Shown: positions 44,336 to 55,181, numbered from the stretch's first letter. The stretch is DNA of 64,000 nucleotides from Acanthosepion pharaonis (GCA_903632075.3 CAHIKZ030004545.1:3758501-3822500); one strand, 5' to 3'. Program-made: numbers and translations. The notes: generated by a model not told the origin, from the letters alone.

Positions 44336-45050
44336 GCTACTAGCAGTAGAGCCCGGCGTTGCCCGGGGATGTAACAGTAAGAGATAGATCAAGTATCGAC
44401 CATCATAAAGACTGAAAAATAAAATTGACAAAGATTATTGTTTAAGGTTGACGAACATGCATGTCTTAATTAGTTTTTTTTTTGTTTTTTGTTTTTTTAC
44501 GAATTGTTCAAACCCAAACTCAAACAAAAACATTGTTTTCAATCGTTATGAGTCTACCGATTGAATAGAATTTTATTATAAACAATTGTCTTGTAAATGA
44601 AATTTTTAAAGCATTCTGAATGTAAAAATAAAGTAAAAAGTGTGCAAGACAATAAGAAACACTACCTGCCAAAAAAAAGTGAAGTTTTGTTGAAATTGGT
44701 TGAAAAATGTAGGAAATCCGATCCCATATATAAACGAACACACACACACACATACACACACACAAACAACCTGGGTTTTATAATAAGTATAACTCGATAT
44801 GAGTTGTCCCCCTTTCATTCTCGTGACAGCGATGCCTCTTAATCGTGTTTTCAAAATGATTTTGTGCAAAAACAATTGTGTTTTTCCAATTTTTGTCACT
44901 GTCAGAACCACCGCAAGGTAATTTTACGTAGTCCTGTGAAGTTTAGTTGAAATCGGTTGAAAAATGTAGGAAATCCGATCCAATATATAAACGAACAGAC
45001 ACACGCACACACACACACACACAACCTGGGTTTTATAATAAGTATGATGA
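44336..45050 (+). mobile_element. Two RTE-like SINE 3' ends in tandem
   Basis: The first copy starts ACTAGCAGTAGAGCCCGGCG, TTGCCCGGG (44339 on), a well-known motif of short elements with RTE-like ends. Its 3' end is GGTTGAAAAATGTAGGAAAT, ATATATAAACGAACACACAC, AACCTGGGTTTTATAATAAG. A second 3' end in the same direction reaches 45045 with the same GGTTGAAAAATGTAGGAAAT and AACCTGGGTTTTATAATAAG. (CA)n runs lie inside both tails. Confidence 0.75.
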
Positions 45051-45099
45051 CTTTGTGTTGTCAAGTAAATTTATGGCATTGTTGTGTACTATTCTATGT

Positions 45100-45620
45100 C
45101 AATGACCCCCCCCCCCCTTTGGAGCTATGTTGGCAGGGGCTTTGGCCCTTAGCAGGTTCAATCAAGCTCAACTGTAGGGTAGGAGCCAGATGAAAGACAC
45201 ACCCTGGTCCTATAGGTTGAGGGTTGTGCAGTAGGCTAACAACCTACTCACTTAAAAACTAGCTTGTTACAAAAACCACAACGATATCTTCAAACAATGA
45301 CATAGACAAGGAAGAGTCCTCCAAAGTGGAGTGTATGACGCATACTGGTGAAATCTCCTGGAAAGCCAGTGCACTGAAAACTCTTCTGATGACTAAGTCA
45401 ACAGCCTGGATAGGGACATGGAACATCATAACCACATACGAGACCAGCAAAATGGTTGACCGAAACAGACTTGGCACAGAAGTGTTGACGCAGAGGTGAA
45501 GGCAGCCGGCATGGCATGGGCCGAGCTGAAGAGGATTGCCTGGAACCATGTTCATTGGAGAGGTGTTTTTGCAGCCATATGTTCTCCAAGGAATCAAGAG
45601 GCATAAGAAGAACAAAAGTA
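45100..45620 (+). pseudogene. LINE with large internal deletion (endonuclease start joined to C-terminus)
   Basis: A plus frame from about 45270 reads DKEESSKVECMTHTGEISWK, then TAWIGTWNIITTYETSKMV, the start of an endonuclease-RT protein (GTWN is the first endonuclease block). It runs directly into a shifted frame WAELKRIAWNHVHWRGVFAA, typical of the extreme C-terminus of the same class of proteins. About 3 kb of coding sequence between the two is missing. The upstream GC-richer leader (45110-45260) looks like the 5' UTR. Confidence 0.7.
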
Positions 45621-45649
45621 AATGGAAATATGTGGTTGAGATAATTTTT

Positions 45650-46890
45650 TAATCATTTCACACCAAGCAAGGCAATAAAGCCACTAAGACACAAGAGGTT
45701 ACTCAGTATGTAAGAATTAGAAAACAGAAACATTATTGAGGAGTGAGAACAATAGAAAAATTATTGGGAAGACAGTATATAATGATTGACATTACATTTA
45801 AATTTTTGAAGATCAAAGTTAGCCGGAAAGCATGTAGCCAGAAAAGCATAGCATAGATCTTATGGTTACATCTAACCAATTCAACTGTAAATTGATGAGA
45901 CCTTGTTGCCAATCTAATACTGCGTTTAAATTTATAAAGTCTAGATACCACAGCAAAGAGCGATATTTATTTCTGCTTACTTACAGAAAATGTAGGACAA
46001 GGCCAAAAATGGGGAATGGGAAAAAGGATGGTCTTCTTTTGTCTTAACTTTAAACTTAGCTAGCCACAAACACTGACCCAAACATATCATTCTTACTTAC
46101 CTTTCTTACTACATTCACCATAATACCTCATTGTCTCTATGAAAATCCTAACTAGTCCCCATATGTACAATTCATTGTCTGTGGTGGTGGTGGTGGGGAG
46201 AATAAAACAACAATTTTAAAACTAGCCCCAATGAGTATTTACAATATGAATACAGATCTATTTACAAGAAACTAAACAAAATAACAAAGAGCTCATCCAA
46301 ACAATTACCATGAAAGTATTTATAGAAAAAGAACAGAGAAGCAACTTTAGGAAAGTAACTGAAGCCAAGATGTCAGGTCAGGACCAATAATATTGCTGAT
46401 TCTCCTTTGGATTTTATCAAGAATCTCTAAAATATATAGCAAGAGTATTGAATGATATGTGACAGCAATATTCAAAGCATGGATGAATGGTGAAGTTATA
46501 GATATGTAGGATAGATCCTAGTGAGAAAAATTGTCTAGCATGACAGAGTGAACCAACATTTTTGGCAGCAGACCTAGCAATGAATTCAATATAGTCTTTC
46601 CACTTCATGTCAGCCAAGAATATTAGCCTGAGAAGGTGCAATGAATCACTCTCCTGGAGGTTAGCATCAGCTATGTTGATGGAAGGCAGAAAGGGCTTTC
46701 TCAGGAGACTAAAATTAACAAGCCATTCTTTGCCTCAGTTAACAACGGACTGTAGGTCATTTTTTTTAGATCAGCTGCCAATTTGACCTCATTGAACTGA
46801 TTGGACTTACTATCAAGACAGGAGTAAATGGTTGTGTCATCAGCATAGATACCAAGTTGAGAACTGATGTCACCAGGAGTGAAAGAGTTT
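45650..46890 (-). mobile_element. LINE (jockey/CR1-like), YADD to 3' end, interrupted
   Basis: From the right it begins just before YADDTTIYSCLDSKSNQ (about 46810-46855) and continues as DMKWKDYIEFIARSAAKNVG (46417-46641) and IYNFTIHPCFEYCCHI. After a gap it resumes as LYKFKRSIRLATRSHQFTVE (45733-45951). The tail near 45655 (plus: TTTCACACCAAGCAAGGCAA) is intact. About 340 bp at 45955-46290 do not fit the LINE and look inserted. Confidence 0.8.
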
Positions 46891-47460
46891 TTATTTCCTA
46901 GGATCTACAATGTTTGATTGCTTGTTTTAGAGTATCGTATATCAGTTATGGGAGACTGAGAGTTCATTTAGGTGTAACACAAGGTTGTAAAGCTAGTGCT
47001 GGGGAGAAAATCATCAAGCATATGCATATGTAGTCTAGTGAGATAGAGTCATGGGAGAAATGTTTCCCGGATTATTGTATTGTTATAGTTAAGAGTTAAT
47101 CTCTACTGCTGCTGATTTCATTGCTGGCTGAAAACATTGCTATTGATGGAAACACCTTGGTGTTGCTACTGAAAGCCTAGGCAGTCATATAGCCACCTGT
47201 GTTATGGAAGTCTATCTCGTTGGCTTTATAGTGAGTCAGCATATAGGCCTTTTATAAGCCTGGTATTTTTGGAAAGTATTCCAGAAATGAGTGCAGAGCT
47301 GGCCAAAATTGAGGCTTGTTTTTGTCATCTGAGCTGTGGATGTCAAAATGAGCACTTTCATTTAAGTTAAAGAAGTGAAGTTTTGACATGGTAAGACAAG
47401 CACAAGTTGAACATGATATACAGGGTGCCATGGGTAAATTGCTGCCATTTTATATTTTTA
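46891..47460. other. No gene seen
   Basis: No frame or motif can be supported. Confidence 0.4.
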
Positions 47461-47464
47461 ATTT

Positions 47465-47870
47465 CACTGTCTATATCTCTGAGATGAGGTATTATGATTA
47501 CTTACATGATTTACATTATTTGGACTGTTATCCTCATCTTTATTGCCGTATTCACAACATTTCAGCCATTGTACTATCTGGCCTTCTTCAGGTGATTGGA
47601 TGTCTGAAATGAGGTATTATGATTACTTGCATTATTTACATTATTCGGATTGTTATCCTCATTTTTATTGCCGTATTCACAACGTTTCAGCCATTATATG
47701 CTTCAGCTTTCTTCAGGTGATTGGATGTCTGAAATAAGGTATTAGGATTACTTGTATTATTTACATTATTCGGATTGTTATCCTCATTTTTATTGCTGTA
47801 TTCACAACGTTTCGGCTGTTGTACACTCCAGCTTTCTTCAGGTGATTGGAATTTCAAACTGAACCCTTAT
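47465..47870 (-). repeat. Tandem array of full arms, three 125-bp units
   Basis: TGAGGTATTATGATTAC-type starts lie at about 47484, 47609 and 47734. Each unit contains TTGCCGTATTCACAACRTTTC-like sequence and ends CTTCTTCAGGTGATTGGA. On the minus strand each unit holds a CTGAAGA - stem - GAAA core (for example 47812-47843 with CAGCCGAAAC). The last unit is followed by the SINE-body junction TTTCAAACTGAACCCTTAT. Confidence 0.9.
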
Positions 47871-47939
47871 GTCCCTCCACTTTAACTTACATAAAGAGGT
47901 AAAGATTTGTTTTTTAAATTTCCCTAATGCATCACTTTT

Positions 47940-48100
47940 ATCATTAGTTATCTTCTATCGTCTGAAGAATTACCATCTTAGTATCGAAACATGAAAATTT
48001 TTGTGTAGCGATGTAAAATGTTTTTATTGTAATTTATTATAATAAAAATATTATAATAATATTTTGCTCTACTTTGTACTGAACACATTTTTTTAAAAAA
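47940..48100. repeat. Single hairpin-family unit with canonical-looking core
   Basis: The plus strand reads CTGAAGA (47962-47968), ATTACCATCTTAGTAT, then CGAAAC (47985-47990), exactly the CGAAAC seen in hammerheads. The stem II candidate is TTAC/GTAT. Downstream, TTTTGCTCTACTTTGTACTG (48062 on) is the reverse of the family head box. Confidence 0.75.
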
Positions 48101-48162
48101 TAAATGCTAAAAACTGTGGATTTTTACCACATCTGTTTTTTCTCTTATTTGGATATATATAT

Positions 48163-48375
48163 GATGATGGATGGAAGACTGTCCGTAAGTACTAGCATTT
48201 TAACATCAAATAAACTGAAAAACTACAGACAACAAGTTTTTCTTCAAGGATCAAAACTCGCACTATAGATGAACAGGATTTTAATGCATATATTATGTTT
48301 TCTAGCGATGGATGTCGCCAATAATCGCATTGATACTTCTGATTAATTCTATGTGTGATTATTCTTTGTATGTAA
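48163..48375. repeat. 213-bp segment, first copy
   Basis: From TGATGATGGATGGAAGACTG to GTGTGATTATTCTTTGTATG. It is repeated at 48736-48949 with only a few changes (ATAGATG versus ATGGATG, GTCGCC versus GTTGCC). The open minus frame inside has no motif. Confidence 0.9.
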
Positions 48376-48735
48376 ATCATATGCTGCCTAATGTTTTATG
48401 TTTATTAAAAACTATCAATCCGCAGTGCATAAAAAAATTCCTATAAAAAAAATTACTACTATGACATTAACACTATATTATTGAACTATATACTTAGTTC
48501 ATGACATAAAAACTGAATACACTTGTAAAAATAGAATACGTGGATTTAACACATCACAAGAAATATTTAAATAAAATTCTCACTTAAAAATTTTGAAAAA
48601 CTTAGTGTTGTGTCTTTGCACGTTCCGATATCTTACAACCGTCAATAATAGCAGATATTCAAAAAACATCTTTCGGTCGACATACAGGTATATCGTCTCA
48701 AGTTTTTGATTTTATAAGGAAAAAAAACACATGCC

Positions 48736-48949
48736 TGATGATGGATGGAAGACTGTCCGTAAGTACTAGCATTTTAACATCAAATAAACTGAAAAACTAC
48801 AGACAACAAGTTTTTCTTTTCAAGGATCAAAACTCGCACTATGGATGAACAGGATTTTAATGCATATATTATGTTTTCTAGCGATGGATGTTGCCAATAA
48901 TCTCATTGATACTTCTGATTAATTCTATGTGTGATTATTCTTTGTATAT
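48736..48949. repeat. 213-bp segment, second copy
   Basis: Direct repeat of 48163-48375. It runs straight into a (TA)n tract, where the first copy instead continues into other sequence. Confidence 0.9.
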
Positions 48950-49208
48950 ATATATATATATATATATATCAACTATGTGGTGCAGTTCAATTTATATTAC
49001 AATGAATCATTCATACAAAAAGTAAATTAGTAAAGTTAATGATATAAAATGCCAAAATCACTTCGCAAGGATCATGACATTCATCAAGTTATTGGTAGTT
49101 TAATGCACCTTTAACATAAGAGATTTCACCATTTTATATCATTAACTTTACTAATTTACTTTTGTATGAATGATTCATTGTAATATATATATATATATAT
49201 ATATATAG
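48949..49208. repeat. (TA)n hairpin unit
   Basis: TA runs at 48949-48970 and 49184-49207 bracket arms ATTACAATGAATCATTCATA (48997 on) and AAAGTTAATGATATAAAATG, mirrored at 49130-49183. The loop is about 90 bases and contains CACTTCGCAAGGATCATGAC. No clear CTGANGA core. Confidence 0.8.
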
Positions 49209-49571
49209 GATTAATACAAATAAAATTTTTCACTCTTATTTTCAATGTATGAGGGTACAGCAACTCAGTTCTTGGAACCAGACAACTAGCATATATGAAT
49301 GACACCATGTAATATTTCTATGTCAGGTATTTAAGTATGAAAAACAAAGAGGGCAGTTTGATGGTTGTTTATTCAAAGTTCACATGTTCAAAAAGTGTAT
49401 ATAATATACATGTCTCTCATTTGTTTAATTTATGCCACATCAAAATCTCATTCCGGAATGTCCTGTATCCAGGGCATAACTTGTGGTTAACTAGCATCTG
49501 TCCTCAGGCTACATCCCCCTTAGGAGGAAAAAAAATGCTTTAGATGAATTTGGCCATGAAAGTTCTCACTG

Positions 49572-50130
49572 CTTGAGCAAAGCCAAATAGTCCTTTTAAA
49601 CACAGCTTTCTTGAAAAGATTTCTGAAACATTCATATCTGTTCAGTTTTATATTGTGATGTAAACAAAGCAATTTCTAAAGAAGTAAAGGATTTTTTATT
49701 TACTAATGCGACAGATTTTATCACCTGAAACATTATTTTTAGTGAACAGTCATATTTGAATAGATGCTGCATTTACTTATTAAAGAGTATATTTATTTAT
49801 TTTTGTCTACCAGACTGAATATTTGAGAAATCTTATTAAAGAAAAGATGTGGATTTCAAACTGTGTTCGACTAGCAGGAGAAACCATCGTCAGATCTGAC
49901 ATAGTTTAGACTAACTTGTTTACAAAGAGTTTTGCCAATCGAGCAAAACCAGATAGTGCCTTTAAGCACAAATTTCTTCAAAGATTCCTAAAACATTCAT
50001 ATCTGCACAGTTTCATATTGTGACATAAACAAAGCAAATTTTAAAGAAGTAAAGGATTTTTTATTTGTTAATGCAACAGATTTTATCACTTCAAATGTTA
50101 TTTTTAGTGAATATTCATATCTGAGTAGAC
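49572..50130. repeat. Diverged direct duplication, about 190 bp
   Basis: 49572-49765 and 49935-50125 share CATTCATATCTGTTCAGTTT/CATTCATATCTGCACAGTTT, AAGAAGTAAAGGATTTTTTA and ACAGATTTTATCAC. The spacing is about 363 bp. The origin is unknown. Confidence 0.8.
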
Positions 50131-50337
50131 CCTTGCTTGGGAAAAGGAGTATATCTTGTAGGAAAAGAGATATTTGAAAAGAAATGCAGGTTGCAGGTTT
50201 ATATTTTCACAAGAATCAATAGTGACACTCTCAATAACTTTCTGTTTATGTAAGTTATTTTCTCTTTTTCTTTAGATTGAAGTTGTGGTTGAATTTATTT
50301 TCTGTGTGTAACTAATGCATTTGATAAATTATATATA

Positions 50338-50358
50338 AGATATATATGTCTGTGCGCA

Positions 50359-50436
<78 letters not shown>

Positions 50437-50439
50437 GCA

Positions 50440-50499
<60 letters not shown>

Positions 50500-50501
50500 T
50501 G

Positions 50502-50535
<34 letters not shown>

Positions 50536-50536
50536 C
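50338..50536. repeat. Alternating (TA)n and (CA)n array
   Basis: A TA run (50365-50398) is followed by three CA runs separated by TATATATGCATGC steps. The regular CATGCA punctuation gives a higher-order repeat of about 60-75 bp. Confidence 0.95.
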
Positions 50537-50539
50537 CTG

Positions 50540-50826
50540 AATGTAATGAGAACGAAAATAATATATAAATTCTAATGTTCACAGCACTAATTCAAAAGAG
50601 GGCTCAGTACCAATTGTAGAGCAATAATTATTTATTATATTTTTTCATATAGACAAAAACAATTTACTCAATACAAAGATGCAACTTCGTTTCAGTGCAT
50701 TTAGTTGCACCTCGACTGGTGAGAACAAAATGGTTATTGCACCAGTCAAGGTGCAAATAAATGCACTGAAACAAAGTTGCATTTTTGTATTGAGTAAATT
50801 GTTTTTGTCTATATGAAAAAATTATA

Positions 50827-50848
<22 letters not shown>
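50540..50848. repeat. (TA)n hairpin unit, near-perfect arms
   Basis: The head (GAGGGCTCAGTACCAATTGT near 50600) is followed by arms TTTTTTCATATAGACAAAAA (about 50640) and ACTCAATACAAAGATGCAAC, mirrored at 50775-50825. Left core minus about 50686-50722 (CAGTCGA, GGTGCA...TGCAC, TGAAAC); right core plus about 50745-50775 (CAGTCAA, GGTGCA...TGCAC, TGAAAC). The stem II GTGCA/TGCAC is strong. It is closely related to 14102-14442. Confidence 0.85.
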
Positions 50849-50857
<9 letters not shown>

Positions 50858-51470
50858 CACATAAAAAGCCTTCCTACAATTATATAATTTGAACAGGATT
50901 TGCTTATCAGTCAAGCCACACATGACACTTCCACATATGAAATCAACAACCACTAAATAAAGCACTTAAAGGATATACATTGATAAAAGATTCTTTCCTG
51001 GCCATAACAAAGTAGTGAATATTTTACTTATAGTTCTATTTTTGTTGACTTTTCATGTCAATATACACATAACCTGAGACTAAAAAGAAAAAAATATCAA
51101 GGAAAGACAAAACAGTAGCAGAGAAGAAAATTTTTGCCTTGTGTGAAGATCACGAAATGTTTTTGCAAAATAATTCCCCATTTCTAAAGAAAAACGTTTA
51201 ATAGAATTTCATAAATATTATGAATTTTGAAAAATTCATTTAAAATAAGCTTACATTTTTTTTCACCTGTTAACTGGGGGCATATACGATGTGTTGCTGA
51301 AAAGTTATCAGTCCAACCAAGAAGAGATTAAAAAAATTCTGATATTTGGTTACTTCATTCATCAGATTTTGGTAAGTAAGTCAAACTGAGAATTTTTCAG
51401 TACCCCATCATAGGTATAGATAAATATTTAGGTTACATAGGTAGTGCAGATTTTACAAGTATTTGCAAAC
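50849..51470. other. No gene seen
   Basis: AT-rich, no element recognised. Confidence 0.4.
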
Positions 51471-51643
51471 AGGAAGATTGTTTTTTTTTTTTGCTAATCT
51501 CTGGGGGAGGAATAGTTTATTCTCTCTGGAAAAAGCCTCTATAATTCTATAGATTGGTCTTTAATTCTATAGAGGCTTTTTTCAGAGAGAATAAACCATT
51601 CCTTCCCCAGAGATTAGCAAAAAAAAAAAAAAACAATCTTCCT
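51471..51643. repeat. Long hairpin, near-perfect arms, no (TA)n
   Basis: AGGAAGATTG then GCTAATCTCTGGGGGAGGAA, TAGTTTATTCTCTCTGGAAA is mirrored by TTTTTTCAGAGAGAATAAAC, CATTCCTTCCCCAGAGATTA, GC and CAATCTTCCT. The arms are about 75 bases with only a few mismatches, and the loop is short. It differs from the other hairpins in lacking a TA flank, head box and core. Confidence 0.85.
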
Positions 51644-51689
51644 TTTTTTTTTATCTGAACTTGAACCCTGACTACAGCTAGATTGATCT

Positions 51690-52027
51690 TTTTTTTAATG
51701 ACTTGTCAACACTTTGTGGGTTATTTAAAGCCAAAAAATATGTACTAACATCTAAGTACTAACCAGACTCAATGCTACTTAACTTTGGTGATTGAATGAT
51801 GTTATATACCATACCTATGAACACTAATGGGTATGACCAATCCTCATAAATACGTTGACACTATTGCAAGTGGGGATAATATGCTAAGTAGACCACCACT
51901 AGCAGTGGTTTACCTACTTCACGCCGATGGCGAGTATTGTATTTTGTTGATGTTCTAAAGATTACCATTTCATTTCCAACCTCCATTTTGGTTATTTCTC
52001 ATTCAGTAACCTTTTCTAGGTTACAAC

Positions 52028-52078
<51 letters not shown>

Positions 52079-52320
52079 ACCTGAACTGAGATAGATAGTG
52101 TTATATTCCATACCTATGAACATTAACGGGTATGTCCCAATCCTCATAAATACGTTAGACACTATTGTAAGTGGGGGTAATATGGTGTCTAAGTAGTTCA
52201 CCACTAGCAGTGGTTTACCTACTTCACGCCGCTGGCGAGTATTGTATTTTGCTGATGTTATAAAGATTACCATTTCATTTCCAACCTTTATTTTGGTTAT
52301 TCCTCATTCAGTAACCTAAT
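51690..52320 (-). mobile_element. 5S-rRNA-like SINE with duplicated upstream part and (GATA)n
   Basis: AACATCTAAGTACTAACCAG, ACTCAATGCTACTTAACTTT and GGTGATTGAATGATG match antisense 5S rRNA (51746-51804). To the left lies the same TTATTTAAAGCCAAAA block as at 17440. To the right, CCATACCTATGAACACTAAT, GGGTATGACC to GGCGAGTATTGTATTTTG is duplicated: once at 51810-51955 and again at 52105-52260. A (GATA)n run (about 52029-52078) separates the copies. Confidence 0.75.
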
Positions 52321-52431
52321 TACTAGTTATAACAAATGAGAACCAGTATTTTCAGAGTGATTTGACCATAGGACACTGACGACAGATTTTCAAGGCAAAT
52401 TTGTAACCATCATAACCATGGCCATATCATG

Positions 52432-52471
52432 AATTTCCCAGTATCCTGGCCCACCAGGATACTGGGAAATT
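52432..52471. repeat. Perfect 18-bp hairpin
   Basis: AATTTCCCAGTATCCTGG, the loop CCCA and CCAGGATACTGGGAAATT: perfect arms of 18 bp with a 4-base loop. A third partial copy of the arm edge follows (TTTCCCGGTGGGCC). Confidence 0.9.
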
Positions 52472-52559
52472 TCCCGGTGGGCCCCAAAGTAATGGTCCAT
52501 CACTTTAGAAATAACTGAAAAAAATAAAAACTAAAAAAATAAGAAAAATATTTCATAGA

Positions 52560-52920
52560 TGCTGGGAAGATGTAACATTTTATTTGTCTAAAACACCTTT
52601 ACTTTTATTTGATCCCTTCGACTATGTTTTGGGATTAAGTTGGTCCTTTTGATTCGTCCCTTTTTACAAGTTTTCCCGTAGAATGGTAGCCGAACAGACA
52701 CAAGAACAGATGCAGGCTCTTCTCTGACTACATTGTTGTGGAACAAACAGAGGAAAGAGGGAAAGTTGAAAATGTGTTCTTGTATTTATAATGTTGTATG
52801 TCACGTGATAGGCTCGAAACACAGAGACAGATTTTTGGCAGAAATGTACTTTCGTTCAGGTTGATATAATTCGGACATAGTTGAAAACATGATATTAGTA
52901 TTAATTGACCAATCATGAGT
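52560..52920 (-). promoter_or_regulatory. Possible LTR or promoter region
   Basis: On the minus strand an E-box (CACGTGA, 52803-52809 region) precedes TTATAAATAC (about 52783-52792), and AATAAA-type signals follow downstream. The order resembles the U3-R arrangement at 35.1 kb, but I see no TG...CA ends or primer site. Confidence 0.3.
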
Positions 52921-53299
52921 CAGAGAAATATCAAGGCTTTGTGATCAACTTTTTGCACAAAATTGAACAAGTTCTTTTTAGCTATTTCAAATAATGTAGA
53001 ATTAAAATTCTACATGTTTACAGATAAATGACAAGGTGTAATCATTTCCAGAGGTACAAGAAGAAAAAGAATAAATTAAATTTAAACATGGAGATTGTAG
53101 CAGACATTAAACCCTTTCACCAGATATGCATGCATGAAAAACCCTATCAGAAGATGTAACCCTATTTCAGCTTTTTGGTATGCACAAAAAGAAAAAAAAG
53201 TAGGGAGCATATGTGCTGTGGACCTGAGAAGCTAATTCTCTTTTACATTTTTAACTCTTGTCTTTTCATTTCCATTTATTAATATAATTACTGTATTTA

Positions 53300-53445
53300 T
53301 TTGATTATATTTACTAATATAAATATATTTTATACCAAGGTCTTTTATTTTCTATTCATCAATACATCTGCTATGTATTTACTAATATGAATATATTTTA
53401 TATCAAGGTCTTTTATTTTGTATTTATTAATATATTTACTGTTTT
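53300..53445. repeat. 68-bp tandem duplication
   Basis: TATTTACTAATATAAATATA then CCAAGGTCTTTTATTTTCTA is repeated as TATTTACTAATATGAATATA and TCAAGGTCTTTTATTTTGTA. Confidence 0.8.
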
Positions 53446-53929
53446 GTTGGGCTCCTCTCCAAACTTTATTTATTTCCATAATGGAAAATTGCTTTTTCAA
53501 GTGTACATATAAAACAACAAAATAGATTAACAGAATTGCTGTAAAATCATGTTTCCTTTCCACTCTTCCCAACAACTGCCTCATTATTTCCTCTGTCAAA
53601 TTTTTTTTTTTTACTTTTTCAATTTGGTTTATGCTATTCACTGAAAATATATGTGCCTAGTTTTTTTGATTATCAAAATTTAACTGAATGAATGTTATGG
53701 CTAGTTTTATCAAATTAAAACGATTTTGGAATATTATATGCGAAATTTTCCTCTATTTTAAGCAATTTTGGATCTAACTTATCTCAAAATTTATTATGCA
53801 AGAAAAATTTTCTGAAATGCTGGTTTCAACTTTCTTTACGTGATTTATGTTTAGTCATCTGAATGAAGGGAAGCAACTATATGAAAATACCTGGAAAGGA
53901 TTATTTCCCTTAGAGAGGTTTATAATTTC

Positions 53930-54130
53930 CAAGCCTGAGACATTTTTCAATTTTCATTATAAGTGGATTTTTTGTATAATAAAGTGTTTTCATGAGCTAC
54001 CTCTTTGAGCCCAACATACATACACACACAAATATTGGTAGCTCATATCACTGAGACAGACTACTTAGACCAGGACAATTCTGGACAAAATGGGTCTACA
54101 AATAAATCCTTGTAATTGTTGCATGTGTCA
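53930..54130. repeat. Dispersed repeat, shared with 62.1-62.3 kb
   Basis: TTTTTCAATTTTCATTATAA and ATAAAGTGTTTTCATGAGCT recur at 62160-62220, each followed by a CACACA-containing stretch. TCATATCACTGAGACAG here also resembles 55532-55550. The family is not identified. Confidence 0.6.
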
Positions 54131-54510
54131 GTATAATCTTTTGAAACTGATTTTGCCAAATTGGTTTATAAACAAGACCTAGAATAGTTTGAAAAATAGG
54201 GAAAAGCAGGTGCATTTTTAATAATGGCTTTTACGATTTTGAGAGGAGTCATTAGTCAGATAATTTTGTTTGATTTTTGAAATGAGGAATGGATTTATTC
54301 CAATTATTGTCTTCAGTTGTGATTGCAACAGATTTTATTATAGAAGCAACATTCCAACCAAATACCCTCTGGCCATCTTGAATTATCCAAATGCTATTGT
54401 CACCAAATTGTTGTGGGTTCAATCCTTGGACCTAGTGAAGTGGTTTATCTACCATTATTATTTGTTCCTGTGTAATCATCTCCAATATATATAGATGTAT
54501 GTGGTTTGGT

Positions 54511-54535
54511 CCTACGACGAACATCGGGGTTGCCA
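54511..54535 (-). promoter_or_regulatory. tRNA-Trp-like primer-binding site, minus strand
   Basis: On the minus strand TGGCAACCCCGATGTTCGTC begins two bases after the LTR end. It resembles TGGTGACCCCGACGTGATT (the tRNA-Trp complement) through the first 12-13 bases and then differs. Confidence 0.6.
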
Positions 54536-54537
54536 TT

Positions 54538-55181
54538 TGTAGTAATACATGTTACCAATATTTAACTTGGGCTAGGAAAGATGTGATTAAGGACAATGCA
54601 TGAAAGCAATGCAATTTATACTTGACGTAAATAGCACATAGAATAAAATACAAAACTGAACTGAATGATTCCAAAACATAACAATTAGATTTATTAATGT
54701 TTGATGTACATGAATGCGAACTGAAAAAGTAGGACAGAGTCGTGTCCCTTTGATTAGGTATTAGTTGTACCAGAGTTCATATTAAGAAAGTTTGGAATTG
54801 TGAGTTTGCAAAGTTGGTAAAAGTTCAGGAGTGATTTCAGAGTTCGTGAATGTTGGTAATTGTCTTTAACGTCTGGTCAGCAATGACTAAGACGGGAGTC
54901 GGTGAAGGTTACATCTTGGCACTTGGTAACTACTACTCAAAAGGTTCACACGTGTTCGGTTTATATAATGGTCAAGTGGTTCCTAGCATATGAGCGGGAA
55001 AACAGATTGGTCGTGTGCAGGCAGTTTGATTGGTCGGAACTGACCAATCAGCAAGCTAGATTGAAGGTGATTAACCAATGAATACTTGTTATATTGTATG
55101 AAAGTAGAATTTTACTTACCAGATAGGAAGAGTGCATTTCCTAAAAATAGGTAAGGCTGGTTTGTTGTGGATGATTCCACA
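54538..55181 (-). mobile_element. 5' LTR, second Ty3/gypsy-type copy
   Basis: On the minus strand it begins about TGTGGAATCATCCACAACAA (plus end 55181, uncertain) and ends ACTACA (plus 54538-54543). The same TACA-end, two-base spacer and TGGyAACC primer site are found as at 34892-35655, but the sequence is different. A TATATAA promoter lies on the minus strand at about 54957-54966. No coding part is recognisable to the left. Confidence 0.6.

Noticed and set aside
49878..49910. GAAACC...GTCAGA as a reverse hammerhead core
   Set aside because: Read on either strand, the two boxes are in the wrong order or orientation for the core.
52560..52920. Third LTR
   Set aside because: Kept only as a low-confidence promoter-like region: TATA and E-box are present but no terminal TG/CA pair, primer site or partner was found.
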